Shown one piece after another: positions 15,829 to 24,948 of a stretch of 64,000 nt of DNA; position 1 is the stretch's first letter, and every line of letters starts with the position of its first letter. Source of the DNA: CATQHP01 sp965214915 (GTDB lineage Bacteria; Acidobacteriota; Terriglobia; Bryobacterales; UBA6623); contig CBDCCP010000002.1 of the NCBI GenBank assembly GCA_965214915.1, positions 1,116,001 through 1,180,000 of the forward strand. The letters run 5' to 3'. Both the position numbers and the translations under genes were made by a program. The notes below the pieces were generated by a model. That model was not told where the DNA came from and did not search any database. It worked only from the letters and a program-made list of their open reading frames with translations.

Positions 15829-18800
15829 TCACTCCAGGGCTTCTATCGCGCGTCGCAACTCGTTGACATGCACCGCCTTGATGACGGTTACGCCCGCCCG
15901 CGCCGCGTCGGTGTAGGCGGGCCGGCTGCGGCCCGCGGCGTCGTAGGCCCCATCGAGCGCCGTCCGCAGCTCGCTCAGATGCGCCGCCTTGACCGGGGTG
16001 ACGCCGGGCTGGAGGCTCGGGTCGGTCCAGGGGAACGCCGCCAGGCCGTGCGCGGCCCGCAGGACATCGATGCGCTCGCGCAACTCGCTGAAATGCGCCG
16101 CCTTGACTACGGTGACGCCGGCCACGATCGGATCGTCGGTGAACCCCACACCCACACTCTCCACCGCCACCCGCACGCCGTCCGAGCAGTTGTTCGTCGT
16201 GTCGCTTTCGCCGGCGACGCTGTCCACGCAGGCCCCGTAGTAGTAGGTCCCGGCCGTCGTCGGCGCCCTCAGCGCGATCGACTGGGCGCTCGTGGCGTGG
16301 GCCGCGAGGCCGCTCACCGCAGCGGTCCCCACCTGGATATCCTCCGTCGTGATCGTCGCATCCGCCGAGCGGTAGTAGCGCAGCGTCGTCGCCGCCGCCG
16401 CGCCCCCGCCCCGGTTTACGATGAAGGCCGAAAACGTGAAGGGAGGGCCCGGGGTCGTCAGGGCGCTGTCGGTGACCGCGGGCGCCTGCGCGATCAGGTC
16501 GGGCGTCGAGGACTCCAGGCACCTCGGCAGGCTGTAGCCGCTCTGCTGCGGGTTGATCGCGAAGCGCGCAAACTCCGCGTGAGCCGCCAGGGCACGGGGA
16601 ATACAACTGTTCAGACGGTTCTGGTCCAAAACCAACGGCGATGTCGCCCATGGATGATCCAGCGGCAAATTGCCCAACTCGGCCGGGATCGAACCCGTCA
16701 ACTCATTGCGGCCGAGATCCAGCCACTCAAGGTTGGCGAGATTGCCCAACTCCGTCGGGACCGAACCCGTCAACTCATTGTTGTGGAGAAACAGCCACTC
16801 AAGGTTGGCGAGATTGCCCAACTCCGTCGGGATCGATCCCGTCAACTCATTGTTGCGGAGAACCAGCCCCTCAAGGTTGGCGAGATTGCCCAACTCCGTC
16901 GGGATCGATCCCGTCAGGCCATTGTTGTTGAGATACAGACCCTGAAGGTTGGCGAGATTGCCCAGTTCCGCCGGAATCGAACCCGTCAACCCATTTGAGG
17001 AGAGACTCAGCGTCTGCAGGTTGGCGAGATTGCCCAGTTCCGTCGGGATCGAACCCGTCAACCCATTGGAGGAGAGATTCAGCCACTCAAGGTTGGCGAG
17101 ATTGCCCAGTTCCGCCGGAATCGAACCCGTCAGGGCGTTGTTGTCGAGAGACAACTCCGTGACGCGGCCGCTCGCATCCGTGGTTACCCCGTGCCACGTC
17201 CCGAGCGTCAGATCGCCCCTAAACCAGTTCGTGTTGCGCCCCCAGTTCGGGCCGTCGGTCGCGTTGTAGAGCGCCACGAGCGCCGCCCGGTCCGTTGCCA
17301 CGCCCGCTCCGTCCACCGTCACCTGAACGGCAGTCGAGCAGTTGTTCGTCGTGTCGCTTTCGCCGGCGACGCTGTCCACGCATGCCCCGTAGTAGAAGGT
17401 CCCCGTGAGCGTGCTCGCCGTCAGGGAGATCGTCTCGATGCTGACGTTGTTCGCCGAGAGGCCGCCAAGCGCAGCGGTCCCCGCCTGGGTGTCCCCTGTC
17501 GTGATCGTCGCGTCGGTCGAGCGGTAGCAGCGCAACGTCGTCGCCGCCGCCGCAGCAGCGCCTTGATTGCGGACGGTGGCCGAGAACGTGAAGGAATGGC
17601 TCGGCGGCACGATGCCGGCGCTGACCGTCGGCGACTGCACGACCAAGTCGGAGGCGCGGGCCGGCTCCGTCCGGAATCCCGCGACGATCGTCCGCGTGGC
17701 GTCGAGGGCGCGCCGCGCGTCGCTCTCGTCCGCCACGCCCAGCGCGTCGCCGTCCACATCGTGGTTCGGATTCGAGAACCGAAGCAACTGCAGGCAGTAG
17801 AACTCCGCGTCAGCACACTGGTTGCCATAGGTCATGATCGTGCGCCACCGCGCCGACGTCGGCGCGCCCGCGGCGAACGCCGCTTGGTTCACGTACCCGT
17901 GGCTGTACGTGAAGAACCAAGGACTCGTGGAGTTGTCGACATAGGTCTCGTGCCGCAGTCCCATGCTGTGCCCCAGCTCGTGGGCGAATGTGCGACTTCC
18001 GCAGAGGGCTGCCGTGATGCCGAAGCCTCTTCGGGGATTCCCTTCCAGACGACCGGTGTCAGGGTTCGGACCGGCAGCAAACCACGCGATGCCGCAATAG
18101 TTGCGGGTGGTGGCCCCGGCGCTGATCAAATGCACGAGATCCGCCCCGTGGGTGTCCCGCAGCGCATGGACCTCGTCCATGTAGCCGTCTTCCAAGTCGG
18201 TTAATCGGTCGAGGTCTGTACCGGCGTTCCCGGTCTCGTCGTAGGCCGTCTCCGCCGTCCACACCAGCCTGATCCGTTGGGTCGCGCCGCTGTCCGCGTA
18301 GGCCTGGTTGGCCCCCGCAACGAACAGGTCGATCAGCGTCTTGATGGCCGCCTTCCCGCCCCCGACGGCTTTTGCGGCGGGCGTGTACACAACCATCACG
18401 TCGATGACGGATCCGTCATCGGCGGCGGCCGGCGGCTCGGCGCCCACGTCGGCCGTACGGACCGCGGGACGACCGGCGTCGGCCGCGCCGCGGTCATCCG
18501 GCGCCGGGCGAACCGGCGGCTTGGCTTCCGGCGGGAGCAGCGGCTCGGCTTCCGGCGGGAGCGCCGACAGATCGACCTGCCGGATGACGTACACGCCGGC
18601 GCCGGCCGTGCGGATGCTGTAGGTCGCCTCCGGCGTCCGCACCGCGCCGGCCACCGCGTCGCCGTTCACCGCCAGCGTCAGCGTGCCGAGCGGCGCCCCG
18701 TCCAGCCGGCCGGTCAACGCGTAGCCGCCGGAGAAAGTCGGCGCGGTCTGCTCGACGACGGCCCGGAAGACAGCGTCATCGAACAGATTCAGAGTCAGGG

Positions 18801-19041
18801 TCGCGGCCGGCGCGGCGCCGCGGAGCGTATCCGCTTGCGCCGCGGCGAGTTGCCCGCGGTCGATCCGCACCCGGCGGCTGCGCAGCGTCCCCGGCAGGGC
18901 ATCCGCCCCGCTATCCGTTCGCGGCTCAGCCGGGTCGATGGCGCTGAACAGGCCGCCGCTCTGGGCCTCGACGACGGCGGGCAGCGCCGACAGCAGCCCC
19001 GCGACGATCGGGAATAGAAGTCGGCGCAAGTCGAAGAACAT
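15829..19041 (-). CDS. Giant secreted metalloprotease-CARDB-LRR-CARDB protein
   Basis: A 1070-residue exported protein. A signal peptide (MFFDLRRLLFPIVAGLLSAL, cleaved after about residue 26) is followed by a propeptide-like region and an Ala/Pro linker. A zincin domain begins near VIDVMVVYTPAA. Its zinc motif HELGHSMGLRH is at about 354-364, and the Met-turn-like TIMTYGNQC follows. Next are a CARDB/Ig-like domain (about 465-580, with YYGACVDSVAGESDTTNNC), about seven 24-residue leucine-rich repeats (about 625-800, unit LTGSIPTELGNLANLEWL), a second CARDB copy (about 845-965) and three copies of a (V/I)KA(A/V)H(F/L/V)(S/N)ELR module ending the protein. It likely acts on extracellular proteins. 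The host or prey target is unknown. Confidence 0.85.
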   Translation of the reverse strand: MFFDLRRLLFPIVAGLLSALPAVVEAQSGGLFSAIDPAEPRTDSGADALPGTLRSRRVRIDRGQLAAAQADTLRGAAPAATLTLNLFDDAVFRAVVEQTAPTFSGGYALTGRLDGAPLGTLTLAVNGDAVAGAVRTPEATYSIRTAGAGVYVIRQVDLSALPPEAEPLLPPEAKPPVRPAPDDRGAADAGRPAVRTADVGAEPPAAADDGSVIDVMVVYTPAAKAVGGGKAAIKTLIDLFVAGANQAYADSGATQRIRLVWTAETAYDETGNAGTDLDRLTDLEDGYMDEVHALRDTHGADLVHLISAGATTRNYCGIAWFAAGPNPDTGRLEGNPRRGFGITAALCGSRTFAHELGHSMGLRHETYVDNSTSPWFFTYSHGYVNQAAFAAGAPTSARWRTIMTYGNQCADAEFYCLQLLRFSNPNHDVDGDALGVADESDARRALDATRTIVAGFRTEPARASDLVVQSPTVSAGIVPPSHSFTFSATVRNQGAAAAAATTLRCYRSTDATITTGDTQAGTAALGGLSANNVSIETISLTASTLTGTFYYGACVDSVAGESDTTNNCSTAVQVTVDGAGVATDRAALVALYNATDGPNWGRNTNWFRGDLTLGTWHGVTTDASGRVTELSLDNNALTGSIPAELGNLANLEWLNLSSNGLTGSIPTELGNLANLQTLSLSSNGLTGSIPAELGNLANLQGLYLNNNGLTGSIPTELGNLANLEGLVLRNNELTGSIPTELGNLANLEWLFLHNNELTGSVPTELGNLANLEWLDLGRNELTGSIPAELGNLPLDHPWATSPLVLDQNRLNSCIPRALAAHAEFARFAINPQQSGYSLPRCLESSTPDLIAQAPAVTDSALTTPGPPFTFSAFIVNRGGGAAAATTLRYYRSADATITTEDIQVGTAAVSGLAAHATSAQSIALRAPTTAGTYYYGACVDSVAGESDTTNNCSDGVRVAVESVGVGFTDDPIVAGVTVVKAAHFSELRERIDVLRAAHGLAAFPWTDPSLQPGVTPVKAAHLSELRTALDGAYDAAGRSRPAYTDAARAGVTVIKAVHVNELRRAIEALE
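16659..17160 (-). repeat. 72-bp tandem repeats encoding LRRs
   Basis: Near-identical 72-base units; the phrase GGTTGGCGAGATTGCCCA recurs at 16731, 16803, 16875, 16947, 17019 and 17091, with a partial unit before. The DNA identity is far higher than protein selection requires, suggesting recent expansion or gene conversion. Each unit encodes one 24-residue leucine-rich repeat. Confidence 0.93.
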
Positions 19042-19317
19042 CGACGAACTTCCCGGATCGCCTACGGCGCAAAGTCACGCGTCGTCATGGCCACCGAACA
19101 GGCGCCTGCCCCGATGCATGCGCCGCGCCATTCGTTGAACGCCGACCCCGCTGCCGGCGTCGCCGTCAATTCCGGAGGTCAATGGGGCCGTCTGCGCCAA
19201 CGCCTGAAGGCCAGTTTGCTATAGTCCGTTGAAGCCGGTCAACTGCAAACGCCTTTACAGATGTAAAAAACTCTATGGAATTTCTATAAAGTCTTTGTTT
19301 CCCCGTCGGAAAAGCGC

Positions 19318-20808
19318 TCAGAAAAACAACTGCACCGTCCGGCCTTCGATTTCCCGCAGAGCGGAACGCTGCGCCGGCCAAGCCGGGTCGACCAACCCCG
19401 CGTCCCACTGCGCCCATGCCCGTTCCAGCTTTTCGACGATGTCGGGATGGTTCTCCGCGACGTTCTTGCGCTCGCCGATGTCCTGGGAAAGATCGTAGAG
19501 CAACGTGACGTGCCCGAGGGGCGCATCCCAAGGGTAATCCTGCTGCGGAAGCCGTCCTGAGGAATCGCTCGAAGCGCCCATGTTACGGTCCGATTTCTTG
19601 ATCTTCCACATCTTCCACTTGCCCCAACGAACCGCAAGGTTCGGCTTCGCCCGCCAGAACAGAAACTCGTGCGGCGCCTCGGCGTTCTCGCTGCGCAAGT
19701 AGGGCAGCAGATCGACGCTGTCCTGCGCGGAGGCTTGCGAACCGGCCGCCGCGGCGAAGGTGGCGAACAGATCGAGCGAGATTGCCGGCTGCGCGTACGC
19801 CGCGCCGCGCGGCAGGCCGGCGGGCCATTTGAAGATAAAGGGGATGCGGATGCCGCCCTCCCAGTGGTAGCGCTTGAACCCGTTCAGCGGCCCGTTGGAG
19901 CAAGCCCCATTGACGTACCCCGCACAGCCGTTGTCGCTGAAGAAAACAACCAGCGTGTTCTCTTCCAGGCCGGCCTCGCGCAGTTTGGCCGTCAAGGCCC
20001 CGACCATGTCGTCCAGGGACGCCACCATCCCCGCATAGATGCGTTCGTTCGCGGCTTCGAGATGCTTGTAGCGGCCGGTGTATTCGGTCGTAGCCTGCAG
20101 GGGAGTGTGCGGCGTATTCGGCGTCATCATCAGGAAAAACGGCTCGTCCTTGTGGCGCTCGATGAAATCGACTCCCTTGGCGGTGAATACGTCGGTGATG
20201 TACTCCTCCACTTCGACCGGCTCGAACCCGTCGAAAATGGCGTTCCCCGGCCCGCGCACCGTAGGGGCGTTCTGCTCGGGCCATGACTCGACGCCCGGCA
20301 GGCGCGAATCGATATAGGTCGATCCGCCGGCAAGCATTCCATAGTATTCGTCGAATCCGCGGCTCAGCGGGTGATGGCGCCGCTGCTTGCCCTGATGCCA
20401 CTTGCCCACGAGACCGGTGGCGTACCCAGCCTCCTTGAGCATATTCGCGATGGTGATCTGATCCGTCGGCAGCCCGACTCGCGTGTCGCGGCCGGCAACG
20501 TTGTATTCGAACCCGAAACGTTGCTGATAAACCCCCGTATAGAGCCCCGCCCGCGAAGGGCTGCAAACCGGGTGCGAGACATAGCCGTCCGTGAGGCGCA
20601 CGCCTTGCGCCGCCAACTCGTCGATATGCGGGGTGGCGATGACCGTCCCGCCGTTGGCGCCGATATCGCCGTAGCCAAGGTCGTCGGCGAGGACCACGAC
20701 GATGTTCGGTTTCCCAGGGCGTTCCGCTTGCGGCGGAGCCGATGAACATCCCGCCGCTATCAGACCCGCAAGGAATACAACCGAGAACGAAAAGCCAATG
20801 GATTTCAT
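19318..20808 (-). CDS. Sulfatase, lipoprotein-like leader
   Basis: A 496-residue arylsulfatase-type enzyme. The leader MKSIGFSFSVVFLAGLIAAG ends at Cys21, a plausible lipidation site, so the enzyme may be anchored in the outer or inner membrane. The metal ligands are in LADDLGYGDIG (39-50) and the formylglycine motif CSPSR is at 82-86. VVFFSDNGCAGYVNG and KWHQGKQRRHHPLSRGFDEY are also typical. The ATG at 20808 was chosen because it opens the leader; a TATACT box sits 9 bases upstream. The C terminus ends in a short hydrophobic VQLFF. Its substrate cannot be inferred. It diverges from the gamma-glutamyltransferase-like gene. Confidence 0.93.
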   Translation of the reverse strand: MKSIGFSFSVVFLAGLIAAGCSSAPPQAERPGKPNIVVVLADDLGYGDIGANGGTVIATPHIDELAAQGVRLTDGYVSHPVCSPSRAGLYTGVYQQRFGFEYNVAGRDTRVGLPTDQITIANMLKEAGYATGLVGKWHQGKQRRHHPLSRGFDEYYGMLAGGSTYIDSRLPGVESWPEQNAPTVRGPGNAIFDGFEPVEVEEYITDVFTAKGVDFIERHKDEPFFLMMTPNTPHTPLQATTEYTGRYKHLEAANERIYAGMVASLDDMVGALTAKLREAGLEENTLVVFFSDNGCAGYVNGACSNGPLNGFKRYHWEGGIRIPFIFKWPAGLPRGAAYAQPAISLDLFATFAAAAGSQASAQDSVDLLPYLRSENAEAPHEFLFWRAKPNLAVRWGKWKMWKIKKSDRNMGASSDSSGRLPQQDYPWDAPLGHVTLLYDLSQDIGERKNVAENHPDIVEKLERAWAQWDAGLVDPAWPAQRSALREIEGRTVQLFF

Positions 20809-20817
20809 AGCGGCGCC

Positions 20818-20823
20818 AGTATA
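20818..20823 (-). promoter_or_regulatory. -10 box for a probably leaderless start
   Basis: On the minus strand, TATACT lies 9 bases before the ATG of the sulfatase at 20808. No Shine-Dalgarno is seen. No convincing -35 box was found. Confidence 0.42.
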
Positions 20824-20930
20824 GCTCAGTTGCGCGCCTGTTTTCCTAAAGACTGTGTTTCCTAAAGACAACGGGGCGAGGGCCGAGCGGATTACAATAC
20901 CCCAAGGGGTCACAGGCCCCGGCGGCAACA

Positions 20931-22739
20931 TTGTCATTCCGAACCCTTTTGCAACTTTCCCTTCTGCTCGCGCCGCTTGCGGCGGACGGCGCAACCCGCC
21001 CCGTCGTCATGGGCGCCCGAGGCGTCGTCGTCTCCGGACATCACGCCGCAAGCGACGCCGGCTTGACGATGCTGAAAAACGGCGGCAACGCCGTGGACGC
21101 CGGGGTGGCCGCCGTCTTCGCTCAGGCCGTCACCGAGTTCGACCGCTTCGGATTCGGCGGGGAAGTTCCCATCCTCATCTACAGCGCCGAACGCGGCAAG
21201 GTGCTGGCGATCAACGGACAAGGGCAGGCCCCCGCCAAGGCAACGCTCGAGTGGTTCCGGGAGCGCAATATCGAAGCCGTGCCGGGAGACTGTTTTCTGC
21301 CGGCCACCGTGCCCGCCGTTCCGGGGTCGCTCATCCGCGCCCTCGACGAGTTCGGAACGATGTCGCTCGCCGAAGTTCTGGCGCCGGCCATACGCTTGGC
21401 CGAGGAGGGCTTCCCGGCCTATCCCTTGTTCGTGCGACGCCTCAACGCGGTTTCACGGCGCATTCGCGCAGAATGGCCGTCCTCGGCGAAAATCTTCCTA
21501 CCCGGCGGCAAAGCGCCGCAAGTCGGCGACATCTTCGTCCAAAAAGACTTGGCGCGCACGCTGCGCCGTCTTGCCGCTGCCGAGCGGTCAGCGGCGTCCA
21601 AAGGGCGCCAAGCCGGCCTGCAAGCGGCCTACGACCTCTTCTACCGCGGCGAGATGACCCGCCAAATTGTCGACTACCAAAAAGCTTTCCGCTGTACCGA
21701 CGCCAACGGCTTCACCTCCGCGGGTCTGTTGGAAGTCGAAGACTTCGCCTCCTTCGAAGCCCGTGTCGAAGAGCCGGCATCCGCTGGCTACCGCGGCATC
21801 GACGTCTATAAGGCGGGCTTCTGGTCGCAGGGCCCCGTCCTGCTGCAAACGCTGAACCTGCTCGAAGGCTTCGATGTCAAGGCGCTGGGGCACAACACGC
21901 CCGCATACATCCACCTGATCGCCGAGGCCATGAAGCTGGCCTACGCCGACCGCGAGTGGTATTATGCCGATCCCGACTTCGTAGGCGTTCCCGAGCAGGG
22001 ACTCCTCTCGAAGCAATACGCCGCCGAGCGCCGCAAGCTGATCGATCTGAGCGCTCCCTCGCTGGAACTCCGGCCCGGCAATCCGTACCCCTTCCAACCC
22101 GGTCATACGCAGTACGCCGCCATTCCGGAGGCAATCGTTTTCCGCCCCGACCCGCCGGGGACCACCGGCACGCGCGTTGCCGACGCCGCGGGCAACGTAT
22201 TCTCCGCAACTCCGAGCGGCGGCTGGTTCCCCACGTCGCCGATCGTCGAAGGTCTGGGCTTCGTGCTGGGCACCCGAGGCCAAAGTTTCTTCCTCGATGC
22301 AACCCGCGCGAACAACATCGAACCGGGCAAACGCCCGCGAACGACCCTCACCCCGACTCTGGCGCTCAAAGACGGCAAGCCGTTCATGGCTTGGGGCACG
22401 CCCGGAGGAGACGCGCAAGACCAGGTCAATCTGCAATTTTTTCTCAATGTCGTCGAATTCGAAATGGACATTCAGTCCGCTCTGGACGCTCCGCTCATCC
22501 AGATCCTCGACTTTCCGCCGTCATTCTTTCCCCGCGACACCCGGCCGGGAACCATGCTGGTCGAAACCCGCGTGGGCGGCGGCGTGATTGAAAGCCTCGA
22601 AGCAATGGGCCACAAGATACGCCCCGCCGGGGACTGGGCGATCGGCGACGCCACCGCCATCCGCATCGACCCCGACCGCGGCGTCGTCTTCGGAGCCGCC
22701 GGCCCCCGCCGCGACAAGTCCTACGCGCTGGCTTGGTAA
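20931..22739 (+). CDS. Gamma-glutamyltransferase-like Ntn hydrolase
   Basis: A 602-residue exported member of the gamma-glutamyltransferase family, which self-cleaves and then acts on gamma-glutamyl or related amide bonds. A leader (LLQLSLLLAPLAADGA) is followed by MGARGVVVSGHHAAS and GGNAVDAGVAA, both typical. The autoprocessing threonine would be in GTTGTRVADAAGN at about residue 411, where the usual TTH becomes TTG. The small-subunit part includes RPRTTLTPTLALKDGKP and WGTPGGDAQDQVNLQF. The start is TTG at 20931; no ATG gives a better leader. Activity may not be on glutathione, since the loop differs from classical enzymes. It diverges from the sulfatase. Confidence 0.87.
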   Translation: MSFRTLLQLSLLLAPLAADGATRPVVMGARGVVVSGHHAASDAGLTMLKNGGNAVDAGVAAVFAQAVTEFDRFGFGGEVPILIYSAERGKVLAINGQGQAPAKATLEWFRERNIEAVPGDCFLPATVPAVPGSLIRALDEFGTMSLAEVLAPAIRLAEEGFPAYPLFVRRLNAVSRRIRAEWPSSAKIFLPGGKAPQVGDIFVQKDLARTLRRLAAAERSAASKGRQAGLQAAYDLFYRGEMTRQIVDYQKAFRCTDANGFTSAGLLEVEDFASFEARVEEPASAGYRGIDVYKAGFWSQGPVLLQTLNLLEGFDVKALGHNTPAYIHLIAEAMKLAYADREWYYADPDFVGVPEQGLLSKQYAAERRKLIDLSAPSLELRPGNPYPFQPGHTQYAAIPEAIVFRPDPPGTTGTRVADAAGNVFSATPSGGWFPTSPIVEGLGFVLGTRGQSFFLDATRANNIEPGKRPRTTLTPTLALKDGKPFMAWGTPGGDAQDQVNLQFFLNVVEFEMDIQSALDAPLIQILDFPPSFFPRDTRPGTMLVETRVGGGVIESLEAMGHKIRPAGDWAIGDATAIRIDPDRGVVFGAAGPRRDKSYALAW

Positions 22740-22768
22740 CGCCCGCGAGCCGCTACTCCATCATTCCA

Positions 22769-24814
22769 TCACTCCGGCCGCTGCCGTCTCATCGGGTTCA
22801 CGAACGCTCCATTGGCGGCGACATCCCAAACGGCGATGCGCGCCCACTTCCAGCCGGGCGCCCTGCATTTCCACTGAAAATCCCGTTCGCCGAACGAGCC
22901 GCTCGAATGCAGCTCGATAATCTCCCGCCGGGTATTTTCCCCGTCGCCCCAAACAATCTCGGCGAAGTTCAGCGGAAACGTCCAACGCACCTTTGCGGAC
23001 GCCCGGATCTCGTCCGCGGAGCCCGTAATCTCCCACTCGGGAAGCAAGACCTCGCCGCTGGAAACGAACATATCCCCGCGCAGCAGCGGCTCCAGCAACT
23101 GCCCGTACTCCTCGAATTTCGGCAGTTTGCCGGCGCGCACGTAATTGATGTTCATATGCGCGTAAAGCTCATGCGTATGGTCGAGTTGGAATACGTCCAC
23201 TTCGCCCAATATCCGCTTGTCGAGCCCCCAGTTCTGCATATCGTTCAGCAGCTTGAGAACCCGCTCGCCGAGGCGGGGAGAGGACGGGTCCGACGGCATC
23301 GCCTTCCAACCGGCGCCGAAATAACGCGGATCCCGAAAATGCTCGGTCTCTCGAATCGCGTCAGGATACCCGGTCGATCCCTTCGTGCGGGCATGCGTCT
23401 GATACATCCAGCCGTTCTCGCGTCGAATCAACTCCAATAGCTCGCCGGCATCCGCGGCGCTGTAAACCGTTCCGTATTTTTCGTGCTTGGCGATGAACTT
23501 CCCGCCTTCCGGCCGGTCCATCCACCAATAGACCGGCCGGGGGAACACCAGCGCCCAGTGCCCCCCGAAGTGTACGTTCGCCTCCTCCGAAGGAATCAAC
23601 AGAAATTTCTCGTCCGACTGCGCGCGGCAAGCTTTGAAAAAGCTGTCGAGCTCCTGCAAGCGCAGCTCGGTCAGATCCCTGGGATGGCCGTCGCCGTGAA
23701 AATCCATGATGACCGCGGCGTCCACCCCCATTTCCTGCAGAACCGTCTTGAACGGCGGCGTCCAATCCAAGCCCTTTTCGAGCGCCTGAACCGTATAAGC
23801 CAAGTGCCAATGGGCCGCCAGAGTCTTGTACCCGTCGAGGGCGGGGAAGCGGTCGCGGTTGGTATAGCGCAAGGCGTCCTCGAGCGCCGCCTCCGGGGCC
23901 TCGCCGCTGAGCAGCAAAAACATGCTCATGCGCTGCAAGCTTCCCGGCGGCGCATTCATCCAGGGGTAGAAACGCCAGTTCGTATCGCGTATCTGACGAA
24001 TGCCCAGAGAAACCTCGCCGCGCCATGAACGATGCCAGTTCTGTCCCAGGTTCGAAGTAAAATCGCGCGGAAAGAAATACTGATGCGGGGCGGGGAAGGC
24101 CGCGACGCTCCCGCCCGCCGCGGCCGCGGCGAGAGCTCTGTAGCGGACTTTGTAGGGGACGCGCTCCGGCTGGAGGCCGTTGGCGGATAACGACCGCAGC
24201 GTCCCCTCCGTGTCGTAGTAAGCGAAGCGGGAGGTCATGTTCCGCCCGGGCTGCTCGTGCTCGGACGCCGCGAACGATAGTCCCGCATCGTAGTAATAAG
24301 CCGTATCGGGAACGTCGGTAGAAAGCGCCGCTTCCTGCCGAATCAACCGCGAGGCAGGGAAGAACGTGTAAACGAGATCCCCGGAAAAGATCCCCAGGCG
24401 AAAGCCGCGGCAAACGACGCGTACGCGGTTGCCGGCGCTCTCCGCGCGGATCGATTTCAGTTCCAGATTTCCCTGCCACGCTTGCGTTCCTTCGGGATGA
24501 GCCGGCGGATAATCGAAGAAGGCGTTCCAGCCCTTCCTGCGCTTGCCCGTCTCGGCCCAGTAAAGCGGCCGCGCATCGCGCAGCACGTCCCGGCCGTTCA
24601 CGCGCACCGCGGCGATTAGCGCCTTGCCGGGGTCACGGCGGAAAACGGCGCTCCAATCGCGCTCCGCCTCGTCTTTCCAGTTGACTGTGACCGAGGCGTC
24701 GTCCGACGTAACGACGATATCGGGGCCGATTCCGGGCGCGACCTCCAACGGAACGTTTTGCGCCGCCGCCGCGCAACAAAAGACGGCAACAGCCAAGGTC
24801 CTCAAGATTCGCAT
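22769..24814 (-). CDS. Secreted PHP/CehA-like putative metallohydrolase
   Basis: A 681-residue exported protein. The signal peptide is MRILRTLAVAVFCCAAAAQ. The first half, up to about residue 330, looks beta-rich and unfamiliar. The second half carries scattered metal-ligand-like motifs in the order of PHP-type phosphoesterases: AAHWHLAYT, AAVIMDFHGDGHPRD, IPSEEANVHFGGHWALVFP and YQTHARTKG. The CehA/McbA-like assignment is inferred from these motifs only. ATG 24814 begins the signal; a TATGAT box lies 8 bases before it. It is convergent with the gamma-glutamyltransferase-like gene, whose stop is 29 bases away. The substrate is unknown. Confidence 0.6.
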   Translation of the reverse strand: MRILRTLAVAVFCCAAAAQNVPLEVAPGIGPDIVVTSDDASVTVNWKDEAERDWSAVFRRDPGKALIAAVRVNGRDVLRDARPLYWAETGKRRKGWNAFFDYPPAHPEGTQAWQGNLELKSIRAESAGNRVRVVCRGFRLGIFSGDLVYTFFPASRLIRQEAALSTDVPDTAYYYDAGLSFAASEHEQPGRNMTSRFAYYDTEGTLRSLSANGLQPERVPYKVRYRALAAAAAGGSVAAFPAPHQYFFPRDFTSNLGQNWHRSWRGEVSLGIRQIRDTNWRFYPWMNAPPGSLQRMSMFLLLSGEAPEAALEDALRYTNRDRFPALDGYKTLAAHWHLAYTVQALEKGLDWTPPFKTVLQEMGVDAAVIMDFHGDGHPRDLTELRLQELDSFFKACRAQSDEKFLLIPSEEANVHFGGHWALVFPRPVYWWMDRPEGGKFIAKHEKYGTVYSAADAGELLELIRRENGWMYQTHARTKGSTGYPDAIRETEHFRDPRYFGAGWKAMPSDPSSPRLGERVLKLLNDMQNWGLDKRILGEVDVFQLDHTHELYAHMNINYVRAGKLPKFEEYGQLLEPLLRGDMFVSSGEVLLPEWEITGSADEIRASAKVRWTFPLNFAEIVWGDGENTRREIIELHSSGSFGERDFQWKCRAPGWKWARIAVWDVAANGAFVNPMRRQRPE

Positions 24815-24822
24815 TGCCAATC

Positions 24823-24828
24823 ATCATA
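24823..24828 (-). promoter_or_regulatory. -10 box for a probably leaderless start
   Basis: TATGAT on the minus strand, 8 bases before the ATG at 24814, without a Shine-Dalgarno between. Confidence 0.38.
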
Positions 24829-24948
24829 CCCAAGCAACGGCGAGCCCGACCGCGGCTAGTGTGCTACGCTGAGTTGCCCGGCACACGAATTGTTTTCAGG
24901 CTTTCAATAAGCAGGAACGGTCGCCGGCACTCGAGTTACCCCGACACC

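Noticed and set aside
15149..15866. Several frames in the 15.2-15.8 kb gap
   Set aside because: They are arginine, alanine and proline rich on both strands with no motifs, overlapping each other; no ribosome binding site stands out.
16659..17160. Regularly spaced repeats that could look like CRISPR
   Set aside because: The 72-base period is an in-frame coding repeat of 24-residue LRRs, with no spacers and no cas genes.
22740..22768. Short ATCATTCC/ATCACTCC repeat between two stops
   Set aside because: Only two imperfect units, too short to separate from chance, although it recalls the heptamer tracts at 49.6 and 50.8 kb.
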